Assembly (NCBI RefSeq): GCF_050908995.1
Contig: NC_135120.1
Span: 18,613,433-18,677,432, forward strand
From: Andrena cerasifolii
Lineage: Eukaryota; Arthropoda; Insecta; Hymenoptera; Andrenidae
DNA length: 64,000 nt
Direction: 5' to 3'
Numbering within the stretch: position 1 is the first letter of the stretch; each line of letters begins with the position of its first letter. The position numbers and the translations under genes are program-made. The notes beneath the pieces are model-generated. The model was not told the DNA's origin and ran no database searches. It was given only the letters and a program-made list of their open reading frames with translations. This document shows positions 11,922 through 23,259 of the stretch, piece after piece.

Positions 11922-12753
11922 CACAGTGGTCCGAATCGCCGAAAACGTGATAAAAAAAATCCTTACGTTCACACTTCACTCTTTATCATTATGAAAATAA
12001 AGTTAAAATTTGGCCAGCACATTTTTCAAGACTTGCAAACACAGAAAAAATGCAATTCCTTACCAAATGCTTTAGGAATACATTGTTGTATCTGTTAAAA
12101 AAAATGATTATAAAACAATTTTATTTACGACTTATATCGAAAACATTTTTACATGTAGTCACAGGTATTTTCAGGAATATATGTAGATGCATGTTGGCGG
12201 GTCGCAGACACTTACTTCTTCCGCGCAAGCGGCCTGATTGCTGCCTACATAATTGGTTATTTCTCGGAAGTCGCATAAAAGTGCAACTTCTCCTTTTGCA
12301 CATACATTCCTTATACTATAGACTATCAAATAATATAAGTTTCAAAGATGCCCGTCGATTCCAAAAAAAGAAGCACGCGATTAAATACGACCATCACATA
12401 ATTTCTGATATTTCAGTTATTTATAACTTTTTATATATTTCAATAACATCATGGATAAATAAAAACATTTTCAATATCTCAAGTGTGATTTTATACAAAT
12501 TATTGACCTAGTTTTCGCGCGCTGAATACCTTTTTCTCTCATAAAAACGCTATCTCTGTTAATTTTTCTGAACTTGATGCCGTAATTAACTTCAAATAAT
12601 GTATTCAAATCACACAGTACTGTTAAACAAAACATAACATTATTATCGACTGCGACCCCAAAAACCCCTGGAATGACCATCTTCATAATCATAAAGGGTG
12701 AAATGTGAACGTAAGGATTTTTTATCACGTTTTCGGCGATTCGGACCACTGTG
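11922..12753 (+). mobile_element. Transib-like non-autonomous transposon
   Basis: Both ends begin with the heptamer CACAGTG (11922-11928; complement at 12747-12753). A 23-bp spacer follows and then an A-run ending in TCC: AAAAAAAATCC on the left, and exactly AAAAAATCC on the right (complement at 12715-12723). The element is flanked by a perfect 5-bp direct repeat, CAACG (11917-11921 and 12754-12758). Inverted repeats extend about 70 bp with few changes. From memory, Transib ends (relatives of RAG recombination signals) have a CAC-starting heptamer, a spacer of about 23 bp and an A-rich nonamer, with 5-bp duplications, so the fit is close. The AT-rich interior has open frames of 153 codons (12050-12511, plus) and 60 codons (12121-12303, minus). 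Neither resembles a transposase I know. Confidence 0.88.
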
Positions 12754-12758
12754 CAACG

Positions 12759-15700
12759 GTCCCTCTCGCGGGGCGTTTTTCAACGTGAAACTCCTCTTCT
12801 TGTTGAGTATGACAGGGTCACGCGGAGCAACTCGTGAATTTTGGTTCGAACCGACGGAGCTCGATCGTTGTCGTGTTTGTTTCATTTGTCAACCAGTCCG
12901 CGCTTGAAGAGCCCGTTTTCGAAAGTTACGCTCGAGCAAGGTGGACAGAGAAAAAGGGAGCACAGAGGCCGGGACGAATTGTCCTTTTAATTTCGCGCGG
13001 GCGTGAGACAGCGAAATTTAAGCGATACCATAATTCTGATCCTCCCTGGACCCTCGCGTGTCCTTCCACCCTCGACCTCGGGATCCTTCATCAGCCCTTT
13101 AACCAGGATTTGCTTCGTTCTTTTTCTACACCCCGCGGCCCCGCCCCTCGTCGACTTTTCCCTTCTGGCGAGGTAATCTCGAGACCCTCGCGACCCAGCC
13201 TCCCGTCGCTGCTCCCCGATTAAATCATAACGTATTTATTAAATTCGTCTCGGTTTAACTTCGATAAATATTCAAGCGGCTCCGCGGCCTGGGACAAAGG
13301 GGCGAGTAAACCGCGGAACGAGGGAAAGAAAAAAAGTTCATTATGGCCGCGCTGAAACCGTGGGCAATTGGCGAAGCCCCGTGGCAGATCAAACGCGAAC
13401 CGGCGGGGCAGAGTCTCGCCAACCGATGGAAAGATACAGGACACAACGATCCTGTTACGAGACGTCGAAACGACCGAGGGATTCCTTTTGCGACCATCCG
13501 GGCTTCGTCCGACTGCTCCTTTTCGAGGAAGCCTCCGTTTTTCCCCGCGCCAGCACAGCGACGATGCTCCAATCGATGACGCGATTTTACCTTTAGTCGC
13601 GCGTTTAATAATGCATAAGGAGCGGAGAGTGTTTGCGACCGGTCGCACTTCCAGTCGTCCTGGCCAACCCTCGATCGGCAAAAGCACGTTCGTATTAATT
13701 AGAAGACGGCCAATTGGAATTAAATCGACGCGCTTCTGGAGAAGGATGGAACCCGAGGGAGGTGGAGAGGGGGGAATTACGGGGTAAAGACGACTCCTCT
13801 CCACGGTTTCATTGTCGGTCGGATGCGTGCTCGCGATCTTCCTACCCTCCTGAGCGCAATGTCAATATTTAAGGGATCGACGATTCGTCGAAGACATCCT
13901 GGGAATTAATGCGAGAGGATCCTTTCGGCTCGCCGCCGCGACAAGTGGATCGGCTTAATTGAGAAGAATGAAAATGGACGTGTTCACTTGGGGATTTTTA
14001 TTATTCAAATAGAGGTCTGTGGTGAACGGGGGATGGGGTCTCAAGCAGGCCTGAAGGAGGGATTAATTCTTAACTCTTGATTAATACGGGCCACTCGGAA
14101 AGTTTTACAGTATTTTCCGGAATCCCAAGCATTGAAAGATGAACCCAACGCCAGAAGAGAACCTCGTTTTTTGTAAGAGAACGTATAACACCCAAACGAA
14201 GCTGAGCCTTGAGCTCGAGTTACCCAGCTGGAGCGAGTCACCTTTCATCAGAAACGAATCTCTGTCCCGAGAAATATAATACAAGGTTTAGTTGGCGAAA
14301 ACCGCAGAGGGGCCGGGACACTTTTTCCCCACCCGTTCGCCCGGAGAAACGATAGAGGCAAAGGACGCGCGCGATTTATTATCCCGCGGCGGAGCCGTCC
14401 GCTCGCGAATGAATTGCTCGGTCGCAACTTTTTCGTAAGGCCCTCGGAGAACAAAGCTCGACTATAGATTCCGTGATCGGAAGGACAATGGAATTAATGG
14501 CCGTCGGAGAGGCGACTCGGAGCTGGAGCGAGAGAAAGATAGAATTTTTCCGTACCGCTGTCCTGCGACAGCCACTCGCCCCACTCCGCAGCCCCACTCC
14601 GTGAAATAACGACTCTCCGCCATGGATATCGGGCAGAAGATCGAGAGGGAGATAGAGTAAGCGGGAGGGAAGAGAGTGGCGCGAAACTTCACGGGAGAAT
14701 TCCGACGTCGGACGTGTTCAAACGTTATCAGAGGGTGGTCATCGTCGCAGCTCGTTGGAATGCAGAGCGCCACGCTCCCTCCTCTTTTGCGTCCTCCTAG
14801 CCACGACCGGGGAGGTGAATATATCGCGGACGGGGGCGTATATTCGGGATTGACGCGATGCAATATTAAAAAGGTCCACCCAGGCCACGGAGCGCCGTGA
14901 GTGATCTCGAATGGGGCATTGTCGAAGTCGATTCGATAGCGGGGAATAGAAGAGGATGTGCCGTGAGCTCTGGTTAGAGAGGGAGGAAAGCCTCCGTGTA
15001 GGTTTATCTGGAATTGATCGAGAGATAGATCGCGAGAACGAGCGACGATTTGGGGGGATAGCGTGTTGCTCGCGTGAAAAGGTTGCGAATGAATCTCCCG
15101 CTGGAATCGGACTGGGGGTGGCGTTGCTAGAAGCTGCGGAGGGTGACGCTCGGTAATGCGGAGGATATTTCTTAGGCCTATCGGTGTCACGGATGAACGT
15201 GGAGAGCTCGATGAACCTGACCTCAGGGTGTGGAGGATGTGTCTTCGGCGAAATAGGTTCATCTTTCGGATCAGCTATCGCGAAATGCGCGTGTTTGAAA
15301 TGTTTAGGGTGACCACGTTACGAGGACCGCCCTGTATAAAATTTCATCGCGATGTCAATGTTCATCCTGTGTCAAGTAGACTCGCCTCTTTAACGTGAAA
15401 TATTCTTACAAAGTACTCAAACTGTTTCTTCGACTTACGTGCAGCAGCGATGAAAAACATTAATTTAGAGACGTCGATGTAAATAAAGATTTTCCTACGC
15501 GAATATGGAGAGTGGTTAAAATTCCGTGCCACAGAAATGGATGAGGAACATCAGAAGCTTGGCGAAAAGCAGCAAAAAGGTTTCATCTTCGTTTCTATTT
15601 TTCTTCTAGCAGAAAGATTTTATATATTGAAATAGATTGCTCGGTGGTCATCAGATGCCTGGGAAATTTTATTCCAGTCTTTGGCGGAGATAATTATTGG

Positions 15701-16456
15701 ACGAACAAGCGAATCCATTATAGAGGATGAAGCTACTTGCTGCTCGTTTATAAAAATCTCGTCGTTAATTGCAGCGATTCTCATCCTCGCGGCTTAGTCT
15801 GACGCGTGGTCATCGAGTAACGTAGATATACTTTAACCGCATTTAAATAAAGCACTGTCCTACGAGTCGTCTCGTTCTAATTACATTATGGTCCCGTATA
15901 TTAAATTATGGCTCTTATATTGATTGGTTTTCAACTGCGCGATTGACTGTGAATTTTCAGCCAATTAAGATCGAATGCACGAAAGTCTCTATCACCGTAA
16001 AGGAAATCAAATTCCTTCGAGCTAATTCGTTTCTTTTTCCCGTTTAAGAAAACTTCAGGCTCCGACCGGGGCACGAGGAAAAGTTTATTGATGAAAGTAA
16101 TGGAACTTTCGAAGTAGGTTGCCACGGGCGTATAAATAAATGTCACATAATATTCCCGAAGTGTTTCCGAAGACCATCGGCGGAACTTGGAACTCGAGCA
16201 GTCTAATTCGCACCAATTTCCTTAGGAAATACACGCGAGCCCGTCCACTCGGAAACTAAAGATAATTTCACTGGCAAAAAACACGGAACATGTTTTAAAA
16301 AAAGGGAAATAATTGGATAGCAGACATAAAGTGTATAGGTACACTCTTCCACGGAATTTAATTAAATAGATTTCAATGCACACCTCGCGACCTCTCGCAG
16401 GACATCATCTTCACGTCGAGTAGATTCATTTTAATGCATCACTAATCAAATTCCTC
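12759..16456. other. Non-coding interval, GC-rich centre
   Basis: From about 13050 to 15270 the DNA is GC- and CpG-rich and carries many overlapping frames on both strands. The longest is 266 codons on the minus strand (14462-15262). It is Arg/Ser/Pro-rich with no domain and is judged to be chance. The interval 15400-16456 is AT-richer and holds nothing recognisable. A short inverted pair, AGGGTGACC and GGACCGCCCT, sits at about 15308-15334. Confidence 0.45.
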
Positions 16457-16460
16457 TACT

Positions 16461-16838
16461 GGGATATTCCATGCGAACTCGGATAGATTTCGGAGTAAGT
16501 TTTCGTAGATTGCTGAAATTTGATTATGCTGTAGTCTTTAGTGATATTTAAACGTACCTCAAAGGATTTTTCAAAATTTTTAAAAATGACGATTTACTGT
16601 CTAAGTAAATATATTGAACTATCTATCTAGTAGATTGAGATTTTTCTTTCATTCCTAACCTTGTGTAGCCTTGGAGGTCATAGTATACCATATGGTTGAA
16701 TTTGTCTTGACAATCGCTTTTATATTTGCTAATCAAATATATAGCATTCCATTTAAAAAACTAAAAGTCAGATATTCAAATTTAAGCAATCTACGAAAAT
16801 TTACTCCGTAATCTGTCCGAGTTCGCATGGAATGTCCC
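16461..16838 (+). mobile_element. 378-bp TIR element with TACT target duplication
   Basis: The left end, GGGATATTCCATGCGAACTC, is matched inverted at the right by GAGTTCGCATGGAATGTCCC. Similarity continues for about 50 bp through GGAGTAA and TTTTCGTAGATTG. Direct repeats TACT flank it (16457-16460, 16839-16842). The interior is AT-rich and non-coding. A 4-bp duplication does not settle the superfamily, and a TA duplication with a slightly longer terminus is equally possible. Confidence 0.85.
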
Positions 16839-16842
16839 TACT

Positions 16843-19800
16843 ATAGAGCTAAGTATCTCAAGAATAATTAATCCGCGTACCTCTCTATTTAAGATCATTA
16901 TGCTCCCTGTAAGTTCTAGCACTCACCTCACTTTCTACCTATGGTTTTGAGACAGTCTGTACCTCGCCCCCTTAATTTCTCCTCGGATGAAAATCATCTT
17001 TGCAAAGAATCCTACCCCAACCCGAAGCACGGCCGAGCAAACAGGAATCATATTCGGGTCAGCAGGGATTACTTTCGACTCGACGAGCTAACGGCGTTCA
17101 AACGAACAAACACAGAGAGCTCCGCAGGGACTCACTGTTCGACTCTTCGACCCGCGAAACCACGCAACACCGACCGCTCAAATTTGTTCACGGAGGGCTA
17201 CCGCATTCACCAACAAATTCGTCAAGATTATTTCAATACTTTTGCACGTTGTACTATCATCGGATAAACTATATAGACGATACTGTATAACTCTAAGCCT
17301 AACCACTATTCTCCTCGTGCCGCGCTACTGTGTGTCAACTACGTATGCCAGTGGGCCTAGAAAATTTCCCTAGTTACCATTCATCGTTCGTACTCGTCAC
17401 GGCAAGAGGCTACAAACTGCACACGGCTCCGAACGATTAGTTGCAGATCCTACTTTCGCGAGCCATCAACGTAATAGGAACGCGCCGATTGCGGTTATCG
17501 TGGGCATGTGGCGATCGAGCCGACCTACCATCGTTTTAATCCTCGGATGGAGCGGCCGCAATCGGATTCCGTGGCGGACGATTATTCCGTGTCCGGGGGC
17601 CGCAAAGGCGCTTTTCGAACGCACGGCCGCGACGTTCCGGCGCGGCAAGTGGGCCGAAGACACTTGAAGCATCGTTCAGCCGGGCTGACGAGGCACGTTA
17701 ATGACGGTGTTTTGCCGCGCGAGAATCCGCGCGTCGCGTGTGTAGAGGTGGACAAGAAGAGGCAGCCGAATGGCTGGCTGCTCGGATAATTATGCGGCAG
17801 TTTCCAATTACGAGTGACGCTCGAACGAGCCCCGTGGCTGCCGTCGCAGCAGCCTGCCATCCGTTCCGCTACTCCCCGTGCTTCTTCCGTCACGAGAGCC
17901 TTGCAGTCCTCGTGAGAATCGGTGCATCGGGAGCCTAAGATCCCCGGGATTATTGATCTTTGGGCGGTCGCCGTAACGTGCATCGTGCGTTCGATGGAAT
18001 ATTATATCGCGGCAGGGAAGTTTACCCGTTCCGGGCGATTGTGCGCGCGTTTCCTTCCACGATAAAGCTGTCGTTCAAGCCCAAACACGATTCGTTAGTT
18101 GTCTCGCAAGTGCGAGGACTAGCTTTCGAGGTCCACAGTTCCTCGATGATGGAATTGAGCGTGGTTAAACAAACACGATATCCATCTATATAATAGGTAT
18201 ATACAAACTAGTGTATATTCCTTTTACAGGGCAGGTGCTCGATGAGAAAGATTTTTTGAAATCCCATCCCCAAGGGAACGAAGAGGGGTCAAACATATTT
18301 TCTCAGACTCCTTAATATCTCTTAGAGCCGATTTGATATTAACTTTCTTTTTACTGAGAAATGTTACCCACGCAAATACCTAAAAACCAACATATGCACA
18401 TATAAATATTCGTTAAGCAGGGTACATAAAAAAATCATAAAAAATTACTTAAAAATACAGATATAAAAGTAATTACTTTTAATTATTCTATCGTAGCGAA
18501 GCACATGTGCATTGCTAGTGTATTATAAATATGAACGAGCGACAGCTGTAGATTGAGTTTTATGCGCGTCGCGTTTGTCAATCAATATCGTTCGATGCAG
18601 GAACGGGTGCGAATTAAAGCGGGAATTCAACTCTTTTTTACGATCTAAAGGTCTGTCTTTAGAGAAGATCGTAAACATGTTGATGTTGATTCCTCCGGCA
18701 ATCGTCACGATCGGAAGTCGAGGAACGAAACGCTTGCAGCTCAGCCAAGTTTTACCGCTGGTCCCTTTTGTTTCCCGCACGACGTACCTTGAGGTCGACC
18801 GTGTGGGAGCATCGGGTCAAGTGTCACGTGATATCCGCTGAAAACGAAAGAGCAGAGAAAGCTGGGGTTCTCGACACCGTTGGAAATTCGGTGGCGCGAC
18901 TTCAACGTTCTCGCAAGACGCTCCTGCCTCGGACGGTAAAGCCATTAACCGCGGAGAGGATTGCGCGGAACACAAGTACCGCGGACTCGTGCCAGTGCTT
19001 CGAGGAGCACACAAACTACTTTCTGATACAGAGGAACTTTCCACGCTCCCATAGTCGAGGGCCCGAACAGATTGATTTTTTCATCCCTTAAGGGAGCAAC
19101 GGCGGGCGGTCGCGCGAGAAAGCAATTATAGCCGCGCAATTACCGGCGCGCGTGTACGCTCGGTGGATTAAAATGATAGTTCGGAAAATCCAGTTAAGGA
19201 GCATGTTGGTTTTAATTAACTGGCCGACCGCCAGGTCCTCGTTAACCGTCTCCCAACTCTCGACGACGTCGTTCTAATTTCTTCAATCTGATCCTTCTTT
19301 CGTTTGTTCGCGACGCACTGTAAACCGCCGGATACCGCGGGCTAGGGACCGTTAGCAAAACGTGGACGAGGAAGAAGTGCGCAGTGGCGAAAACTAGCGG
19401 GTAGCATCGTGGGTAGTCGCGCAGCTAGAGAAATTACGATTCCAAAGCAGGACGCGCGGAAGAAGAGGTCAGTTCTCGTGGGTCGTTGCGCCGAGACGAG
19501 TCAAGCGTGTCCCGTCGCTATTTTTAAAACCTAGATTACGGTCTATCGAGGTTAAAACTATAGAGCAATGGCTACTGTAAATAGCCGCAACCATTCGCTG
19601 TCTCGCCGCTAATAGATCGCCGCTGCGTATCACTGTCAAAATGTTTCCCGACCGTTGCTCGGGCGAAATTAAATGAGGAAGAGAATCTAATTTCTTGTAG
19701 CCCGGTAATTAACCAGCGAATCGAAACGCTGGGTCAGCGAGCTAGCGCGACACAATAGGCGCCGGCTAATTAATAAATGCGACGGCTTTAATATCGACGA

Positions 19801-20319
19801 ACGGCGTCCATTACGCGGGCAAACGCGGTTCCGCGTGCAGGCTCGAATAAAATCAATTGTAAATCAAATCCCGGGCGAAGCACATAAATCTGTCCTCGGT
19901 ATATCGTAACTTTATTCCCCGTTTTATTTCGTCAACATGGTTTCGCCGCATCCGACCCCGCGTCCCATTTCCCGCGAACTTTGTCCGCGAGCGAATTCCG
20001 CGCCAATTTCGATTTCCGCTTATTTCCACGTAACGACTACGGCCTCCGCCCTGCTCCGCCCGGTAACTTCCAACGAGAAATTGTCTCCAACCGCGAATCG
20101 AACTTAACGCGGCGGCTGCCAGCGTGGGAATTAGGTTTTTCGCGAAAACATCTTTGGCCTTGTTAATAACTTATGGAAGCCTATTACTGGATCGACGATT
20201 CTCATCGACAGTTCGTTTATCAGTTCTCTGATTAGACGATGGATTTTTCGGTTCCCGGTTGAGAGCCATGGCTGATCCATCCTGCAGTCATTGATAGAAA
20301 GTAGGTTGCGACTTGGGAA
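16843..20319. other. Non-coding interval, no gene seen
   Basis: GC-mixed DNA with CpG-rich stretches at 17480-18020 and 18740-20160. An AT-rich island at 18180-18530 may be an eroded transposon, but no matching ends were found. Open frames here are short and unspliced. Confidence 0.45.
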
Positions 20320-20339
20320 ACAGTGAGATGCTAATCTAA

Positions 20340-20957
20340 CCCCGGAGTTTGGGGCAGGCAGAGTCTAATCTATATGCTACAGGGGACGAAATTTACTGCT
20401 TTAATAATGGCGTGTTGAACTTGATGCAGATCTTGTAAGGAATTGGAGATGTTCGTGGAGCCTTGCCGGCTGGGTGCTAGTGATCGGTTGACGTCACGGA
20501 ATCTTCTTGGAATACTCAAGTTCCTCAATGATATTGCATCGCGCTTAACAGAAACGTGACGATTCTGTAGATTTTATAACCAGTTTTTGCACAGTGCTGG
20601 GGCGCATAATCGTAATATTGTTGGTAAATGATCACCTATCTAGTGGCACGAAACGCCACTTCGCTTCCAGGCGTTTCAGGTTAGCAAGCATACGAGCAAA
20701 GGCTACCCCGCATCCTGGCAGAGATGAAATTTACTACTTTAATAACGTTGCCTCGAACTCCACGCACATCTCATGACAAATTACAGATTTTTCGCGGCTT
20801 ATCCATGAAAGCCGCTTATACCAGTTGCAACATTTTACAGATGATGTAATTGCAATCTCAGGTAGAGTCACGCATAGGGACGCTGACTGTCACCCTTAGC
20901 GCAAAGCTAACCAGAATCCTGAAAGAGACGAAATTTATACGATGCTAACCGGATGGA
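20340..20957 (+). repeat. Old degenerate repeat array around GACGAAATTTACT
   Basis: A block containing GAGTCTAATC, then ATAT, then GACGAAATTTACTGCTTTAA (about 20360-20425) is repeated in degraded form at 20715-20780 (GATGAAATTTACTACTTTAA). A shorter trace lies at 20920-20940 (GACGAAATTTA). A clearer copy lies inverted at 22258-22345. All are well diverged, so this is an old family or a local duplication. Confidence 0.6.
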
Positions 20958-21698
20958 TTAAGGAGGAACAACGCCTTGAAACCCGGAAGAAAGTGCAATT
21001 TTTTGGAATTTTTTGTTAGTTATCCATACTTCGTAGGAAAGTCGTTGATATGGGATTTAAATGTGCATGTAGTGGACAGTATTTTAGAATTTTTGTGTGA
21101 CAAAATATACAATTTTAATCAAGTTATAGAGGTCGCCGTAGAGCGCGACGCGTTGAACAAGATCTGATAGTTCCCCACTTTATTCAAGTCGCGTTCATCT
21201 GAGAAAAAAAATGAGAGCATTTTTTTAATCTATATTAATATAGTTACAGTTAAGCGTACGGAAATTTAATTACAATAATTTTTGCAGAAATGGCGGAGCT
21301 TAAAAGGGAAAGTTCTAAAATTTCGAGTCAGTTTAAGGAAAAAATCAATATATTTTAGGGTGGAAAAAATAGTAAACATAATTTATTTCTAATTTCCGTA
21401 CGCTTAACTGTAACTATATTAATATAGATTAAAACAGTGCTCTCCTTTTCTTCTCAGATGAACGCGACGTGAATAAAGTGGGAAACCATCGGATCGTGTT
21501 CGACACGACGCGCTCTACGGCGACCTCTATAACGTGATTAAAACTGTATATTTTGTCACAAAAAAATTCTAAAATACTGTCCACTACATGCACATTTAAA
21601 CCACATATCAATGACTTTCCTATGAAGTATGGATATCTAACAAAAAATTCAAAAACATTGCACATTTTTCCGGGTTTCAAGGTGTTGTTCCCCCTTAA
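20958..21698 (+). mobile_element. piggyBac-like foldback element with 310-bp arms
   Basis: TTAA lies at both edges (20958-20961, 21695-21698). Inside are GGAGGAACAACGCCTTGAAA and, inverted at the right, GGGGGAACAACACCTTGAAA. The inverted arms run about 20958-21267 and 21391-21698, leaving a loop of about 120 bp, so the element is nearly all inverted repeat. Each arm holds a homologous open frame starting MKPG: 63 codons at 20976-21167 on plus and 83 codons at 21429-21680 on minus, with 48 of 63 residues shared. Nearly all base differences between the arms change a residue, so the peptides do not look selected. TTAA duplication is the piggyBac hallmark, but no transposase is present. Confidence 0.87.
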
Positions 21699-22257
21699 GA
21701 CACTTCCTCAAAATTTCTGTCAGAACTTTATTCTAAATCTGATTCCGTGCTAGGCACTAGCCTCGCCTTAGACCAGCCCATCCAACATCGCGTCCTACAT
21801 GCGCAACATTTATTCGCCAAAAAGAACGAGGCACTGCCGAACGACAGTTTCCATTAAAGCCGCGACAAGTTCCTTTCCACCCCCGCGTGGAGCTTCAAAT
21901 TTGCTCGGCGCCAGGACAGCCAGGGGAACAAGCCGAAATTCCGGCTCGGCCTTCCCTCGCTCGAGGGCGAAAACCGCCCTGTATCGTTCCGCAGAAATAT
22001 CATCAGCAGCGGCCGGCAAACTCCCGGCATCGTATTACACCGTTAAATTAGCGTAGCTACTTTTCCGACAACGTCGGCCGGATTTACGTTTTGGAAGTGG
22101 CGCTCGGCTGTGCGCGCCAGCGGTCGTCAACAACAAACAACGGGCGCAACTTGACCCAAATACTCGAAATCGTTTCTGCCTGTCGGACACTGGCTTGGAA
22201 GTTGTGCCGTGGGACGCAGCCGCCTATGCATAAGCGTACGTACGCGAATGTGGCCGG
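21699..22257. other. Non-coding interval, no gene seen
   Basis: GC-mixed sequence between the foldback element and an old repeat copy. Nothing coding is supported. Confidence 0.5.
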
Positions 22258-22345
22258 GCCACGGTGTTATTAAAGTAGTAAATTTCGTCCTGGCTAGGAT
22301 ATGGATTAGACTCCGCCAGCCTGCAACGCGAGCTGCCCCCGAAAC
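22258..22345 (-). repeat. Inverted copy of the GACGAAATTTACT repeat
   Basis: The complement reads GGAGTCTAATC, ATATCCTAGCCAGGACGAAA and then TTTACTACTTTAATAA, closely matching 20360-20425 in the same order. A GAGTTTCGGGGCAG block is also shared further out, with an extra 14 bp before the next match. The two copies flank the piggyBac-like element in opposite orientation. Confidence 0.65.
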
Positions 22346-22539
22346 TCGTCCAATCGATGGCGTCCCGTTCTGTCGCGGGGTGAACGATCGTATCTGCCAG
22401 GATAACTGAGACTCCGGCGAGTTAAGCTTTCGGCGGGAGGAGGTTCGCGGAGAGCCTGTCGTTCGTCATGTTTCAGCATAAGAATCGGTGGTGTGCCTTT
22501 GGTGTTTAATGAGGCGAAGCGTTCCTTAGAGGTGGAGAG

Positions 22540-23259
22540 TAGGAGAGAGCGGGGACAAACGTAACGGCGTCATGAAAGTAACACGCGTTCTTCCCCCTTC
22601 CACAATCATTTCCAAAACGTTTCTTCAAGTGATAATGATTGTCTATGTCTGGTTTCATTGGACCCTTTCAGTGAAAGCTGTTCGAGAGAGAATCATCCCA
22701 AATGTCTAGATTTTAATTGTTAGACCCACGAAGACTGCAGCATGGGTGACCTTCACTACTTATATCATAAATTTAATTCGGATTAGGTGAAATTTAATAC
22801 CTATCATTCAACTAAATTCACAATACCAAAGAAATGTTCGAAGCTGGTTATGCTTTTCACCTTTCGTTATTTAAAATTTACTTGTTTTTATCGTTACTTA
22901 AAATATATTTATTTAAATGTTTCTTTCTATCGTTTTTTATAATAAAAAATCCTTTTTGCGTTGGATGAATTGTTTTTACTTAATTCTCCTGAAAATAATT
23001 AGTGTTAGTTTCGTCCCCACCGTATGTATGAAAATAATTAGTGTTAGTTTCGTCCTACCCCTGCAGGACAAAAGTAACAATGACAGTCACTGCGGAAAAC
23101 TGCCATAACTTTAACTACTTATCACGTAAGGCTGAATATGGGCTCAAATGATAGACCAAGAAACATAGTATCTTAAGGCATAATTTTCATTTTATATAAA
23201 AGATAATTGTAAGCTAGGCCAAATGTAAAAAGTGTTACTTTTGTCCTTGCTCTCCCCTA
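22540..23259 (+). mobile_element. Family 1 transposon, copy 2, internally deleted
   Basis: The ends match those of 38-992, with TA at both edges (22540-22541, 23258-23259). It is about 235 bp shorter, lacking most of the left-centre including several copies of the GGGACAAAAGTAAC word. The palindrome around CCTACCCCTGCAGG is kept (23043-23078). A 26-bp block starting GAAAATAATTAG is tandemly duplicated 39 bp apart (22991 and 23030), which is not seen in the other copies. Confidence 0.87.

Noticed and set aside
12050..12511. 153-codon frame inside the Transib-like element as a transposase
   Set aside because: It lacks any DDE-like or RAG1-like block I can identify and is far shorter than a Transib transposase.
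14462..15262. 266-codon minus-strand open frame
   Set aside because: It lies in GC-rich DNA with overlapping frames on the other strand, is Arg/Ser/Pro-rich, and has no domain or splice context. Long chance frames are expected here.
20976..21680. Homologous MKPG peptides in both foldback arms as real genes
   Set aside because: Nearly every base difference between the arms changes a residue, the opposite of protein-level selection. The similarity comes from the arms being inverted copies.
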